Assembly (NCBI GenBank): GCA_005808865.1
Contig: SYKU01000181.1
Coordinates: forward strand, 1-55,912
Reading direction: 5' to 3'
Origin: Acidobacteriota bacterium
Lineage (GTDB): Bacteria; Acidobacteriota; Terriglobia; Bryobacterales; Bryobacteraceae
Length of the DNA stretch: 55,912 bases
Shown: positions 22,904-31,502 of the stretch, piece after piece
How the letters are laid out: every line of letters begins with the position of its first letter
Position numbering within the stretch: the stretch's first letter is position 1
Translations under genes and position numbers: made by a program
The notes under the pieces: generated by a model
Told to the model about the DNA's origin: nothing
The model's input: the letters and a program-made list of their open reading frames with translations, nothing else
Database searches by the model: none

Positions 22904-24080
22904 ATGCCTCCCGTCCTTTGGGCCGAAATCTTTACCGTTCCGCTCGAACCGGGACGATTCCTCGTCTACGCTCCCCTGCGGCAGGCTGCCTTCGTCGCCA
23001 ACTCCCATCTGGTGAATTTCCTGGCCGCGCTCCAGGACGGCCGCTTCGACGCCGAAGCCGACCCCGACGGCGCTCTCGTCGAATTCCTGCGCCGCCTGGA
23101 GATCGTCGACGGCGGCCCCGAGACGCTGCCCATCACCTCCTTCGAAGGCGTTCCCGAGGCCACCTCCGTCACGCTCTTCCTCACCACCGCCTGTAACCTT
23201 CGGTGCACCTACTGCTATGCCTCCGCGGGCGACACGCCGGTCAAATCCATGCCGCTCGACGTGGCGCGGCGCGGCATCGACTTTGTCGCCGCCAACGCCG
23301 TCCGCAAGCAAGTCCCGGCCTTCGAGATCAACTATCACGGCGGCGGCGAGCCCAGCGCCAACTGACGCGTGATGACCGGGTCGCTCGAGTACGCCCGCGC
23401 GCGGGCGGCGGAACTGGGTCTCGCCGAACCGTCCGCCTCCGCGGCCAGCAACGGCGTTTTGCGCGACGACCAGATCGATTGGATTGTCGCGAACCTAAAA
23501 GGCGGCGTCAGCGTCTCCTTCGACGGCCTCCCTTCGGCTCATGATCGCCACCGCCTCACCGTGCTGGGCCAGGGGTCGAGCGAAAGGGTGATGCATACCC
23601 TCAGCCGCTTCGACGCCGCCGGCTATTCGTATGGTATCCGCGTAACGGTAACCGCCGACCAGATCGAACAACTCCCTGACTCGGTGGAGTACATCTGCGA
23701 GCACTTTGGCACCCGGCGCATTCAGGTGGAGCCCGCCTACCAGCTTGGGCGCTGGCGCGACAAGCCGTCGGCGGAAACCGAGGGTTTCATCGCCGCGTAC
23801 CGGCTCTCGCAGGAGCGGGCAACGCGGCACGGGCGCGAGATATTCTTCTCCGCGGCGCGCGTGGGAACGATAGGCAACCACTTCTGCGGCATTACACAGG
23901 ATACCTTCGCGCTCTCGCCCGACGGCAACGTATCGTCTTGCTACGAAGTCTTCTCCGAAGATAACCCGTGGTCGAAGGTTTTCTTCTATGGCCGGCCTGG
24001 CGAAAACGGCCATGGTTACTTTGATAAAACCGTCAAGCTTTGGTCCCTACCGGATGGCAAACTGCAGGCCCTCAACTCTT
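22904..24080 (+). pseudogene. Radical SAM peptide-modifying-type enzyme, nonsense-disrupted and 3' truncated
   Basis: Residues 1-95 form an N-terminal domain (LWAEIFTVPLEPGRFLVYAP). The iron-sulfur motif CNLRCTYCYAS uses Cys97, Cys101 and Cys104, and NYHGGGEPSAN is the SAM-binding GGEP motif. Then TGA at 23363-23365 (codon 154) replaces what is normally Trp, and the same frame continues RVMTGSLEYARARAAELGL, SVSFDGLPSAHD, RIQVEPAYQLGRW and FALSPDGNVSSCYEVFSED. The C-terminal SPASM cysteines are missing: after VFFYGRPG near 24000 the frame turns into DKTVKLWSLPDGKLQAL, which reads like a WD40 blade, before dissolving. The intact parent would belong to the SPASM-type maturases of ribosomal peptides or quinohaem proteins. 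The end coordinate is approximate. Confidence 0.85.
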
Positions 24081-24171
24081 CCCCGCGCGGCGGCCACCCC
24101 GCGCCGGCAGACCGCAATGTTGAAGGCGTCGTTGAAATGATGCTGGACGCGACGGCACTACGGTCGGGCGC

Positions 24172-24466
24172 TCACCGCCGAACGCCTTCTCGCGTGGCAT
24201 GCGTTTCTGTTTCCGTCCGGGCGCGGCGGCACCAAGGCGAGTTCCCAAGAACCACCATTAGAGATGGTCCGGCCGACAAGATTCTGTTGATAGCGCACGT
24301 TCTTGCCGGTCGTAACCATCACTTCGAAACCCGCGTCCTCAGCCAGCGTAAGCAGATCTCCGTTTGAAATTCTTTCCCATCCAAGTTTTCTTGTCTCGGT
24401 GACACTGTGGCCTCCGAGCGACGCGGTAAGGCCTCTTGGTACGCCTTGATCAAACAGGATGCGCAT
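24172..24466 (-). pseudogene. DUF5615 PIN-like toxin, frameshifted near the 3' end
   Basis: ATG 24466 opens with MRILFDQGVPRGL, the DUF5615 (Mut7-C/PIN-like) signature, followed by LGWERISNGDLLTLAEDAGFE, VMVTTGKNVRYQQNL and VGRTIS. At about 24262 the family-like sequence jumps one frame to LMVVLGNSPWCRRAR and ends at a TGA at 24172-24174. The unshifted frame continues as nonsense-like Arg- and Pro-rich sequence. The frameshift would replace the last helix. It overlaps the DUF433 gene by 17 nt, the usual arrangement for this module. Confidence 0.8.
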
Positions 24467-24716
24467 CGGACCTGCAAGCCGTACCGGCGGGAACCGGCGG
24501 GGCGTCGAGGCTGCGGGCGGCAAACTCAAGAACCGCTTGAATTTGCTCTCGAGTGACATCGTACTGCTCGATGATTTCCTCGATGCTCGAACCCACTTCG
24601 AGGTTTTCAAAGACCGTCGCGACCGGCATTCGGGTATCGCGGAACACCCACGCGCCATTACGCCGATCCGGCACGCTTTCCACTGCGGGGCATTGTGACC
24701 AGTCGAGATTCGCCAT
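24450..24716 (-). CDS. DUF433 antitoxin
   Basis: An 88-residue DUF433 protein, the usual partner of DUF5615 toxins. FRDTRMPVATVFENLEVG then SIEEIIEQYDVTREQIQAVLEFAARSL is the complete winged-helix-like DUF433 core. The C-terminal tail (PPVPAGTACRSDAHPV) overlaps the toxin start. Intact. Confidence 0.88.
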   Translation of the reverse strand: MANLDWSQCPAVESVPDRRNGAWVFRDTRMPVATVFENLEVGSSIEEIIEQYDVTREQIQAVLEFAARSLDAPPVPAGTACRSDAHPV

Positions 24717-25003
24717 AACAGAGCCTCTTTAACTAGAGTACACAATGGCGCACTATCCATTATGCTCGCCGGCTACCACGGCTGCCCCGGTGGGCTGGCG
24801 GGCCGGAAAATGCGCGCGCAACTGTTCGCGGCGTCGCCATTCAAAGGCCTCGATATCGACTTTGAAAGAGATCCCGACTATGGGCGCGCCGTTACGTTGT
24901 TTGGCATCACAGCCTTGAGCGCTGGTTGCGAAGTCGCGCAAGTCGCGCAACAAGCTCAGACAGAAGCCATCATTTCGAGCTAGGATCAAAAGAGGGGCCG
25001 GTC

Positions 25004-25249
25004 ATGGACACGATACAACTCAAGCCGGAACGAAGAGCGCAATTGGAGGAATACGCCCATCGGCGCGGGCAAGATCCAGCCTCCGCCCTCGATGACGCGG
25101 TGGCCGTCTATCTGGAATGGGAACGCCAGGACTTTGCGGAAGCCGTTGAAGGAATCCGCTGTGGCTATGAGGATGTAAAAGCCGGACGTACCCGTCCCGC
25201 CGCCGAATTATTTGCCCGCCTTCGCCGGAAGCATGGCATTCCTGGTTGA
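25004..25249 (+). CDS. ParD-like/ribbon-helix-helix antitoxin
   Basis: An 81-residue small protein. IQLKPERRAQLEEYAHRRGQDPASALDDAV resembles a ribbon-helix-helix N-terminus, and the remainder (DFAEAVEGIRCGYEDVKAGRTRPA) is the toxin-wrapping tail typical of ParD/RelB-like antitoxins. An AGAGGGG ribosome site precedes ATG 25004. It overlaps the downstream toxin gene by 17 nt. Both genes look intact, unlike the other modules nearby. Confidence 0.82.
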   Translation: MDTIQLKPERRAQLEEYAHRRGQDPASALDDAVAVYLEWERQDFAEAVEGIRCGYEDVKAGRTRPAAELFARLRRKHGIPG

Positions 25250-25547
25250 AACCTCGGCACAGGCCGATGAGGATGCGGCATCAATCCTGGAATGGCTGGT
25301 ATCCCGGTTTGCCGGGGATGCCGGTCTCCGCTGGTTTCTGGGGCTCGAAGACGCCATTGCGTCGCTTGCGAACATGCCGCTCCGCTGCCCTCTGGCTCCC
25401 GAGAATACGGAGTTTCCCTTCGAGGTGCGACACCTGCTCTATGGCCGTACGCCGCATGTATACCGGATTCTGTTCACCATCGAAGGTTCCACAGTATACG
25501 TCTTGCACATCCGTCATGGCCGCCGTGCGCGTCGATCTGAAATGTAA
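25233..25547 (+). CDS. ParE/RelE superfamily toxin
   Basis: A 104-residue protein of the RelE/ParE fold. The N-terminus MAFLVETSAQADEDAASILEWL corresponds to strand 1 and helix 1 (xVxxTxxAxxDxxxIxxWL). The C-terminus has VRHLLYGRTPHVYRILFTIEG and VYVLHIRHGRR, the beta-hairpin and basic ending of the toxins. Predicted to poison gyrase (ParE) or cleave ribosome-bound mRNA (RelE); sequence alone does not decide which. It is preceded by its antitoxin in a coupled operon. Confidence 0.87.
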   Translation: MAFLVETSAQADEDAASILEWLVSRFAGDAGLRWFLGLEDAIASLANMPLRCPLAPENTEFPFEVRHLLYGRTPHVYRILFTIEGSTVYVLHIRHGRRARRSEM

Positions 25548-25579
25548 TCGACTCCCCAGCCGGCAGGCCGGCATGCGCC

Positions 25580-25609
25580 GTCGTTGGTCCAGATTTCAAC
25601 GAATCCGGC
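25580..25609. repeat. 30-bp perfect copy of an internal vapC segment
   Basis: Identical to 22109-22138 within the vapC pseudogene (region of the VEIWTNDRH peptide, minus strand). The similarity extends imperfectly on both sides to about 25570-25628. No other vapC sequence is present, so this is an isolated scrap next to the 3' end of the PHP-like gene. Confidence 0.85.
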
Positions 25610-25641
25610 GCCGCGGCCGGAACCAGGCGTGAACCGCTACG

Positions 25642-27867
25642 CTATTTCAAATGCACCGGCTGCGTGAATGCGCCGTTACCCGCCGAATCCCACACCGCGA
25701 ACCGGACCCACTTATTCCCGCCGGCATCGAACGGAATGCGGAATCGCTGGTTTCCGAACGCGGGATACTGCGTCGCCGGAATCTCCTTCCGCTCGATCTT
25801 GTCCCCGTTTCCCCACACGACCTCCACGAACTCCAGAGGGAATGTCCATTCGACATCCGCAACCACCGTCCGCTTCGCGCCCGTCCCTTCGATTGCCGAG
25901 TTCCTGATAAGCACCTCGCCGCTTGTGACGAAGAAATCGCCCGCGCGCAGCGCTCCAAACAGCGGCTTCCAACTATCGTCGAAAGCGGGCAGCTTCGCGA
26001 GCTTCACGTAGTTCACCAGCAGGTGGCTGTAGGTGTCGTCGTCCGGATACTTGGCATACGTGTCGCCTTCAGCGAAAAGATACTTGGGCGCGCCCCAGTT
26101 GTTCATGTCGTCAAGCACTCCGAAGCAGCGCTTCTCGCAAATGCGCTTCTCAGACTGATCGACGGGCAGCGACTGATACGAAGCGCCCAGGTACCGGTCG
26201 CTGCGGAAATACTCCGTCTCGCGAATCGCCTCGGGGTAGCCGCTCGATCCCTTGGTGCGCGGGTGAGCCTGCCAGACGAACCCGCCTTCATTGCGCAACA
26301 TCGCCAACTCCTCGGCGGCGTTGCCCACGTGATAGACCTTGCCATATTTCGGGTCCATCTCCTCGAACTTCTGGCCTTCATTCCGGACATGGCTCCAGAA
26401 CACAGGCTTTGGAAAAACCATCGTGTAATGCCCGCCGAAAAACGCGTCCGGCTCTTCTCCCGGCATGATCAGGAATTCCTTGTCGGAATGGCGGCGGCAG
26501 CCGTCGAAGTAGGTCTGCTGGTCCGCGAACCGCAGCGGTCCCGGATCCATCGCATGGCCGTCGCCGTGGAAATCCGACATCATCGCGATGTTGATCCCGA
26601 GCGAGCGAAAGACGGGAAGCCACGTGGGCTGCGCGTCGATCGTGCCGGCGTCCGAGAGCATCTCGTTGAAATGAGTGTGGAAGTGGCTCACAGCCACCTG
26701 ATAGCCGGGCAACCGCTTATAGGTGTCGCCGTGGGTAAAGGCCAGCACCGCCGTTTGCGCGGCGCGCGCATTGGCCGGACTGAGGTAGTAATAGACGGCC
26801 ATCCGCTGCCAAGTTCCCGGCGGCGCATTATAGAGCGCGAAATTCGCCTGTGCGAAGCTCCGCGCCTGACTCACGCGCTTGTTCCACTGCGCGTCGGAAA
26901 CACCGTAGGGGCGGTAGCCCTCCTCCCGGTCGCCATGCCGGATTCCGGCGGAGAAAGTGTCCGCGCCGTCCTTCCGGAACCACACGTATCCCAGGTTCAA
27001 TTCAATCTCGCGTGCGAAAAAGAATTTATGCGGCGGAGGGAAGTAGGCGAGAGATCCGTTGTTCGACTCGATTATCGCCATCCGGTTGCGGGCCCGCAAC
27101 GCCACCGGGTCCTGGTTGACCGCGCCGCCAAACTCATACTTCTGCCAACTCCGCGACGTGTCCTGCCAGGTGACACGCGAAACTGCGTTCGTGCGGAAGC
27201 CCTTTAGTCCCGCGTGGTACTTGTAGGCCACGGAGGGCTCTTCCGTCTTCGCGACGATTTCCTGGCGAAGCAGGTTTGTTCCCTTGTACGCCGTGAACAC
27301 CAGCCGCCCTGAAAAGATGCCCAGCGTCACGCCGGGAAACGTGACTTCAAGGCGCGCGCCGTCCGTCTTTACCTCGCAGCCCGAGATCTGGTACTTAACG
27401 CCGTCACGGCGGATCTCCTCAGGCTTTCTCGGCAATCCCGGATTGGTCCGGGTTACTCCGGGCACGCTCAGCGGCGAATCCCAGAAAACATTCCACTTCT
27501 GCTCTTCGAGGTAGGCTGGGTCCATGCGCCCCAGCGCGCGAAGCGGCTGTAGCTGCTGTTCGGAAATCCGGCGCTTCCCCGTCGTAACGTGGAAGTCCGG
27601 CGTGAGGTCCCGTCCAAGCGGCGCCCAGTTTCCACCCTGTTTCATGACTGCGAGTTCGCGCACGACCGGCTGCCCGCCGGCGATTCCGAAGTTCGCGCGT
27701 AGTTGCGTCCCAGCCGCTCCCTGCCATTCAAGTTCAAGTGCTTCGCCCGAGAGCCGCGCGGTGAGCCCGGGCTGCTCCTTATACGCTTTCAGATCGCAAT
27801 TCATCTGGCCAGCCAGATCGACGGCCGCCACGAGCGCGAGGCTGAGAAGACAAATGTGGACGTTCAT
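25642..27867 (-). CDS. Secreted PHP-like metallo-protein (CehA/McbA-type)
   Basis: ATG 27867 gives a signal peptide (MNVHICLLSLALVAAVDLAG); an in-frame codon at 27906 would bury it. The first about 340 residues form a beta-rich domain of unknown role. The C-terminal half has metal-binding His/Asp motifs reminiscent of the PHP phosphoesterase family: SHFHTHFNE (about 394-402), SDFHGDGH (about 431-438), MPGEEPDAFFGGHY (about 468-481) and FVWQAHPRT (about 530-538). Proteins of this sort (CehA/McbA family) are exported metallo-hydrolases often near polysaccharide-degradation genes. At 741 residues it fits. A duplicated scrap of its 3' end lies at 22772-22790. Confidence 0.82.
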   Translation of the reverse strand: MNVHICLLSLALVAAVDLAGQMNCDLKAYKEQPGLTARLSGEALELEWQGAAGTQLRANFGIAGGQPVVRELAVMKQGGNWAPLGRDLTPDFHVTTGKRRISEQQLQPLRALGRMDPAYLEEQKWNVFWDSPLSVPGVTRTNPGLPRKPEEIRRDGVKYQISGCEVKTDGARLEVTFPGVTLGIFSGRLVFTAYKGTNLLRQEIVAKTEEPSVAYKYHAGLKGFRTNAVSRVTWQDTSRSWQKYEFGGAVNQDPVALRARNRMAIIESNNGSLAYFPPPHKFFFAREIELNLGYVWFRKDGADTFSAGIRHGDREEGYRPYGVSDAQWNKRVSQARSFAQANFALYNAPPGTWQRMAVYYYLSPANARAAQTAVLAFTHGDTYKRLPGYQVAVSHFHTHFNEMLSDAGTIDAQPTWLPVFRSLGINIAMMSDFHGDGHAMDPGPLRFADQQTYFDGCRRHSDKEFLIMPGEEPDAFFGGHYTMVFPKPVFWSHVRNEGQKFEEMDPKYGKVYHVGNAAEELAMLRNEGGFVWQAHPRTKGSSGYPEAIRETEYFRSDRYLGASYQSLPVDQSEKRICEKRCFGVLDDMNNWGAPKYLFAEGDTYAKYPDDDTYSHLLVNYVKLAKLPAFDDSWKPLFGALRAGDFFVTSGEVLIRNSAIEGTGAKRTVVADVEWTFPLEFVEVVWGNGDKIERKEIPATQYPAFGNQRFRIPFDAGGNKWVRFAVWDSAGNGAFTQPVHLK

Positions 27868-28169
27868 TGATTCGCTCCTGCCCGGCGATGCCGGGATGAA
27901 ACGCATAGCTTATCACGCGCCCGATTCGAACCGGAAAACACGAACTCGCGCTGGTATCCGTTCACTCCGGCGATTTCCGGAAGCATTGAAGGCAAGGTCG
28001 TGTAGGGAAATTAGCCGGTAGGCCGTGCGTGTCTTGTGGTCACACCGGTTGGCGGCGAAGTATTGGCCCTCATCCGCGATGTCGCCGCGGCGGTTGTCCC
28101 CGAGTGAGAGTACTTGTCCGAATCAGATTCGACGCGCATTCGGGCAGTTTGCCGTCGCATAATGGATCC
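27868..28169. other. Non-coding spacer between divergent genes
   Basis: About 300 bp separating the divergently transcribed PHP-like gene and the DUF1080 gene. A continuous open frame spans it on the plus strand (from 28029), but its translation is Arg- and Cys-rich and looks non-coding. No clear promoter, hairpin or RNA gene was seen. Confidence 0.5.
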
Positions 28170-28823
28170 GTGAGTATCGCTGGGGGCTACGCGTTAGCCG
28201 CCGCCCTGCTCGGTGGAGTGGCCGGTACTATTGCCGGCCAGACTTTGGCCGCTACGGGCGAGTGGATTTCTTTGTTCGACGGCACTTCTCTCAGCGGCTG
28301 GAGGGAAGCACCGTTCAGTGGGCGCGCCGCCGTGCAAGTCAAGGACGGGGTGATCACGATCGGTAAAGGGCGCCTGACCGGGATCACCTGGACAGGCGAG
28401 TTTCCAAAGTCCGGCTATGAAATCCGCTTCGAAGCCGCGCGGTTGGAGGGGAACGATTTTTTTGCGGGAATCACGTTTCCCGTCAACGGATCGTTCTGCT
28501 CGTGGATCAATGGGGGTTGGGGCGGCTCAGTAGTGGGACTGTCGAGTCTGGACGGCGATGATGCTTCCGAAAATGATACTTCAACCGTGCGTGATTTCGT
28601 GACGGGCCGCTGGTATGCTTTCCGGTTGGTGGTTACGGAACGCCGTATTCAAGCCTGGATCGACGGCCAGCCGGCTATCGATGCTGAGATCACCGGGCGG
28701 CGCGTTGGGCTTCGCCCGGGTGAGATCGACCGGAACATACCACTCGGGTTTGCCTCCTACTCGACGGCTGCGGGTCTGAGAAAGATCGCGTACCGGCGTC
28801 TCTCCGGCGAAAGGTCTAAGTAG
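28170..28823 (+). CDS. DUF1080 (3-keto-disaccharide hydrolase-like) protein, exported
   Basis: GTG 28170 gives a hydrophobic N-terminus (MSIAGGYALAAALLGG, signal peptide or anchor), followed by the DUF1080 fold: WISLFDGTSLSGWREA opening, VKDGVITIGKGRL, SGYEIRFEA, and the concanavalin-like ending ILN/LGFASYSTAAGLRKIAYR. This domain occurs in secreted enzymes now linked to 3-keto-glycoside hydrolysis. The protein is 217 residues, one domain. The frame is open further upstream but that part lacks family similarity. Confidence 0.85.
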   Translation: MSIAGGYALAAALLGGVAGTIAGQTLAATGEWISLFDGTSLSGWREAPFSGRAAVQVKDGVITIGKGRLTGITWTGEFPKSGYEIRFEAARLEGNDFFAGITFPVNGSFCSWINGGWGGSVVGLSSLDGDDASENDTSTVRDFVTGRWYAFRLVVTERRIQAWIDGQPAIDAEITGRRVGLRPGEIDRNIPLGFASYSTAAGLRKIAYRRLSGERSK

Positions 28824-29338
28824 ACCTCATCCGGCGCGATTGAGTTCGCGTGCCGAGGCCCCCTTTGCGTAGTTGATCGAGGAACCGGTGGAGTGCAGGC
28901 CGGTCACATTCCACCTGGCAGGGTGGCGTTAGACGATCCGGGCTTTTCTGTCGCAATGATTCGGGGCCTGGATGCGGGCCGGGGGGAGAGTCGATGAAGA
29001 AAGGCAGCTCGGTCTACCGGCTCAATGATGACGCTGCTGGGAGCGATGGTGCTCCTGAATAATCTGGGCAAGCCGCGGGTGGAGGAACTGCACGGCGCCG
29101 ATGTAGCGGGACTCGTCGCTTCCGGAATATGTTTGGGGATCTGCATCGTTGGCCTGATAGGCAGGCTGGAGCTTTGGAACTTCGGCGCTCGGGAGAAATA
29201 GCCCGGGCATGCTCACCAAAGCTGGCCCAGGCGATGACTTCTTGCAGGGGAACCGTAGCACCCTCGGCGAGTTTGGTGTCCTCGGCTGCGAGCCCCGCGC
29301 AAGAAAAGAATACTCAAGCCCGCAGTGGGTGAATTATA
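28824..29338. other. Intergenic region, mostly featureless, holding one small ORF
   Basis: About 515 bp between the DUF1080 and HIT-like genes. It contains a 58-codon hydrophobic ORF (29025-29201, listed separately). I see no tRNA, terminator with U-run or repeat elsewhere in it. Confidence 0.5.
29025..29201 (+). CDS. Possible small membrane protein
   Basis: ATG 29025 opens a 58-residue frame: MMTLLGAMVLLNNLG, a short polar section (KPRVEELHGAD), a second hydrophobic stretch (AGLVASGICLGICIVGLIG) and a polar end (RLELWNFGAREK). The pattern of one or two membrane spans with charged ends is coherent. There is no strong ribosome site, and I do not recognise a family, so it is tentative. Confidence 0.4.
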   Translation: MMTLLGAMVLLNNLGKPRVEELHGADVAGLVASGICLGICIVGLIGRLELWNFGAREK

Positions 29339-29902
29339 ATGAAACGTATGGCACCGCGGGGGATTCGGCTCACCGCCTTCCTGCTCCTCTTCCTGACGCC
29401 CGCCTCGCCGGATGTCCGGCAGTGTGGGTGCGATCTCGCGCGTCCGGAAACGATGGAAGCCCGCGAATGCAGTCTCTGCCGCGAAGCGGAAAAGCAGGGC
29501 AGTGACGAGCCCGTATTTTTCCTGAAAGATATCAACCCTCGCAAGCCGAACCGCCTGCTCGCGCTTCCCAGGGCGCACGGAAAGATGCAGCATAGTCTGC
29601 ATTTGTTTTCGCCAGCCGAGCAGAAACGGATCTGGACCGCCGCTATTGCGAAGGCCCGCGATGTGTGGGGAGACGATTGGGGTCTTGCCATGAATGGCGA
29701 CGAGTCCCGCACCCAATGTCACACTCATATCCACATCGGCAAACTGCTCAAGGGTATCGAAACGGCGAATTTCGCCGTCGTTACCGGTCCCGAACGGATC
29801 ACCGCGCCAACCGACGGCAGCGGCATATGGGTCCATCCCGAAGGCGCGCGGTTGCACGTCCACATGGCGGAGCAGATTACGGAAACGGTTCTTTTACGTT
29901 AA
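29339..29902 (+). CDS. HIT-like/CDP-diacylglycerol diphosphatase-like protein, exported
   Basis: A 187-residue protein with an N-terminal signal peptide (RLTAFLLLFLTPAS). The phrase QCHTHIHIGKLL contains the HxHxH triad of the HIT superfamily, and the pattern LALPRAHGKMQH plus LAMNGDESRTQCH resembles the Cdh-type CDP-diacylglycerol diphosphatases. Two Cys pairs near the N-terminus (CGC, CSLC) could bind metal or form disulfides. Nucleotide or phosphodiester hydrolysis is likely; the substrate is not known. It ends 41 nt before the UxaA-type gene. Confidence 0.8.
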   Translation: MKRMAPRGIRLTAFLLLFLTPASPDVRQCGCDLARPETMEARECSLCREAEKQGSDEPVFFLKDINPRKPNRLLALPRAHGKMQHSLHLFSPAEQKRIWTAAIAKARDVWGDDWGLAMNGDESRTQCHTHIHIGKLLKGIETANFAVVTGPERITAPTDGSGIWVHPEGARLHVHMAEQITETVLLR

Positions 29903-29917
29903 GATCGCTACGTTAAG
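29895..29917. repeat. Pair of 9-bp direct repeats upstream of the UxaA-type gene
   Basis: Perfect copies at 29895-29903 and 29909-29917, 14 bp start to start, lie 27-49 bp before the ATG at 29944; the first copy includes the stop of the HIT-like gene. This could be a regulator half-site pair, or chance. Confidence 0.3.
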
Positions 29918-29943
29918 GGCAACACCAAGGTAAATCCAAAATC

Positions 29944-31479
29944 ATGCTGCTTGATATCGCAAAGCTTCCCACGGCCGAGAATTCGGCCATACACCTCCAC
30001 TCCTCCGACAACATCGCCGTAGCGCGTGTACCGCTGTCCGCGGGCGCCGAGCTTCGCATCGATGGAGCGGCCGTCACGGTTCGAAACGCGGTTCCAGCCG
30101 GGCACAAGATCGCCGTCGCCGCCATTTCGGAGGGGGAGACTGTCCACCGCTACGGCCAGTCGATCGGCCGGGCCAAGCGGGCGATTGCTCCGGGCGAGCA
30201 CGTGCATACGCATAACCTGTCGTTTGAAGAACTGCGGTTCGCCTACGAGTACCCCACGGGTGAAGTGGCTTTTCCGCCGGCACCCGCGAACATGCCGACG
30301 TTCATGGGCTACCCTCGTGAAGACGGCCGGGCCGGCACGCGGAACTACGTCGCCGTGGTGGCCGCCAGTAATTGCGCCGCGCACACCGCCGAACTCATCG
30401 CATCGAGTTTTCACCGCGACGAGATGAATGCCAACATCGATGGCGTCGTCGCGTTCCCACACGGGGAGGGCTGCGGGCATTCAATCGGACCCGACACCGA
30501 ACAGTTGCGGCGGACGCTGGCCGGGGTGCTCGCGCACCCGAATGTTTGCGCCGCGATCATTCTCGGTCTCGGCTGCGAGGTCAATCAGATCGATCACTAT
30601 TTGGGGCCAAATGCTCCGCGCACCAGCCGCCTGGTTGGCATGACGTTGCAGGAAAGCGGCGGAACACGCGCCACCGTCGATGCCGCGCGGCGGAATATTT
30701 TCGGACTCATGGAGCAGGCGGCGGCCGAGACGCGCGTTCCGGTACCCGCGTCCAAGATCATTCTCGGCCTGAACTGCGGCGGGTCGGATTCGTTTTCGGG
30801 CATTACCGCGAACCCTGCGCTCGGTGTGTGTTCCGACATGCTCGCGCAGCTTGGGGCGAGCGCCGTGCTTGCCGAAACCACCGAGATCTTCGGCGCCGAG
30901 CACCTACTGGTAAAACGCGCGCGCAATCGCGCGGTAGCCGAAAGGCTCCTCGGTTTCGTCAAATGGTACAAGGAGTACCTGGTGCGTATGGGCGGCAGCT
31001 TCGACGATAATCCTTCTCCCGGCAACAAAGAGGGTGGTCTCTCGAACATCCTTGAAAAATCCCTCGGCGCCGTGGCGAAAGCCGGCACCTCGCCGCTGAC
31101 CGCTGCCATCGATTACGGGGAGCGCATCGAAACTCCGGGTTTCGTCTTCATGAACACGCCCGGCTACGATCCCGTCTCGCTCACCGGACTCGCCGCCGGC
31201 GGCTCCAATCTCATCTGCTTCACGACCGGGCGCGGCAGCGCCATCGGATTCCCGTCCATCCCTGTCATCAAGATTGCGACGAATTCGCACACCTACAAGC
31301 GCATGCAGGACAACATGGACGTGAACGCGGGTGCGATCGCCGACGGAGAGCGGTCCATCGGCGAAGTGGGTAAGGAAATTTTCGACCTCCTGCTGCGCGT
31401 GGCTTCAGGAGAAAAGACCTGCGCCGAACGGCTCGGTCATCAGGAGTTCGTGCCGTGGCGCATTGGCCCGGTGATGTGA
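29944..31479 (+). CDS. UxaA-family altronate/galactarate dehydratase
   Basis: A 511-residue full-length protein joining the N-terminal SAF-like domain (residues 1-90, [19 protein letters not shown]) and the C-terminal UxaA domain ([62 protein letters not shown]). Catalytic and metal-binding His/Cys of this iron-dependent dehydratase family are in these phrases. It converts altronate or a related sugar acid to 2-keto-3-deoxy acid. The specific substrate is not resolvable from sequence. It is the first gene of a plus-strand group with the thioredoxin and M28 peptidase. Confidence 0.93.
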   Translation: MLLDIAKLPTAENSAIHLHSSDNIAVARVPLSAGAELRIDGAAVTVRNAVPAGHKIAVAAISEGETVHRYGQSIGRAKRAIAPGEHVHTHNLSFEELRFAYEYPTGEVAFPPAPANMPTFMGYPREDGRAGTRNYVAVVAASNCAAHTAELIASSFHRDEMNANIDGVVAFPHGEGCGHSIGPDTEQLRRTLAGVLAHPNVCAAIILGLGCEVNQIDHYLGPNAPRTSRLVGMTLQESGGTRATVDAARRNIFGLMEQAAAETRVPVPASKIILGLNCGGSDSFSGITANPALGVCSDMLAQLGASAVLAETTEIFGAEHLLVKRARNRAVAERLLGFVKWYKEYLVRMGGSFDDNPSPGNKEGGLSNILEKSLGAVAKAGTSPLTAAIDYGERIETPGFVFMNTPGYDPVSLTGLAAGGSNLICFTTGRGSAIGFPSIPVIKIATNSHTYKRMQDNMDVNAGAIADGERSIGEVGKEIFDLLLRVASGEKTCAERLGHQEFVPWRIGPVM

Positions 31480-31502
31480 GGCCAACGAGCAAAGACACCA
31501 TC

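Noticed and set aside
21881-23365. Selenocysteine decoding of the three in-frame TGA codons, prompted by the SelA-like gene at 36410
   Set aside because: No SECIS-like hairpin evident after the TGAs, no selB or selC seen, one TGA replaces Trp, and the SelA-like protein is exported; nonsense mutation is simpler.
24762-24983. 73-residue plus-strand ORF between the DUF433 and ParD-like genes
   Set aside because: No ribosome site or recognisable motif; a 9-bp direct repeat in its 3' part suggests non-coding DNA.
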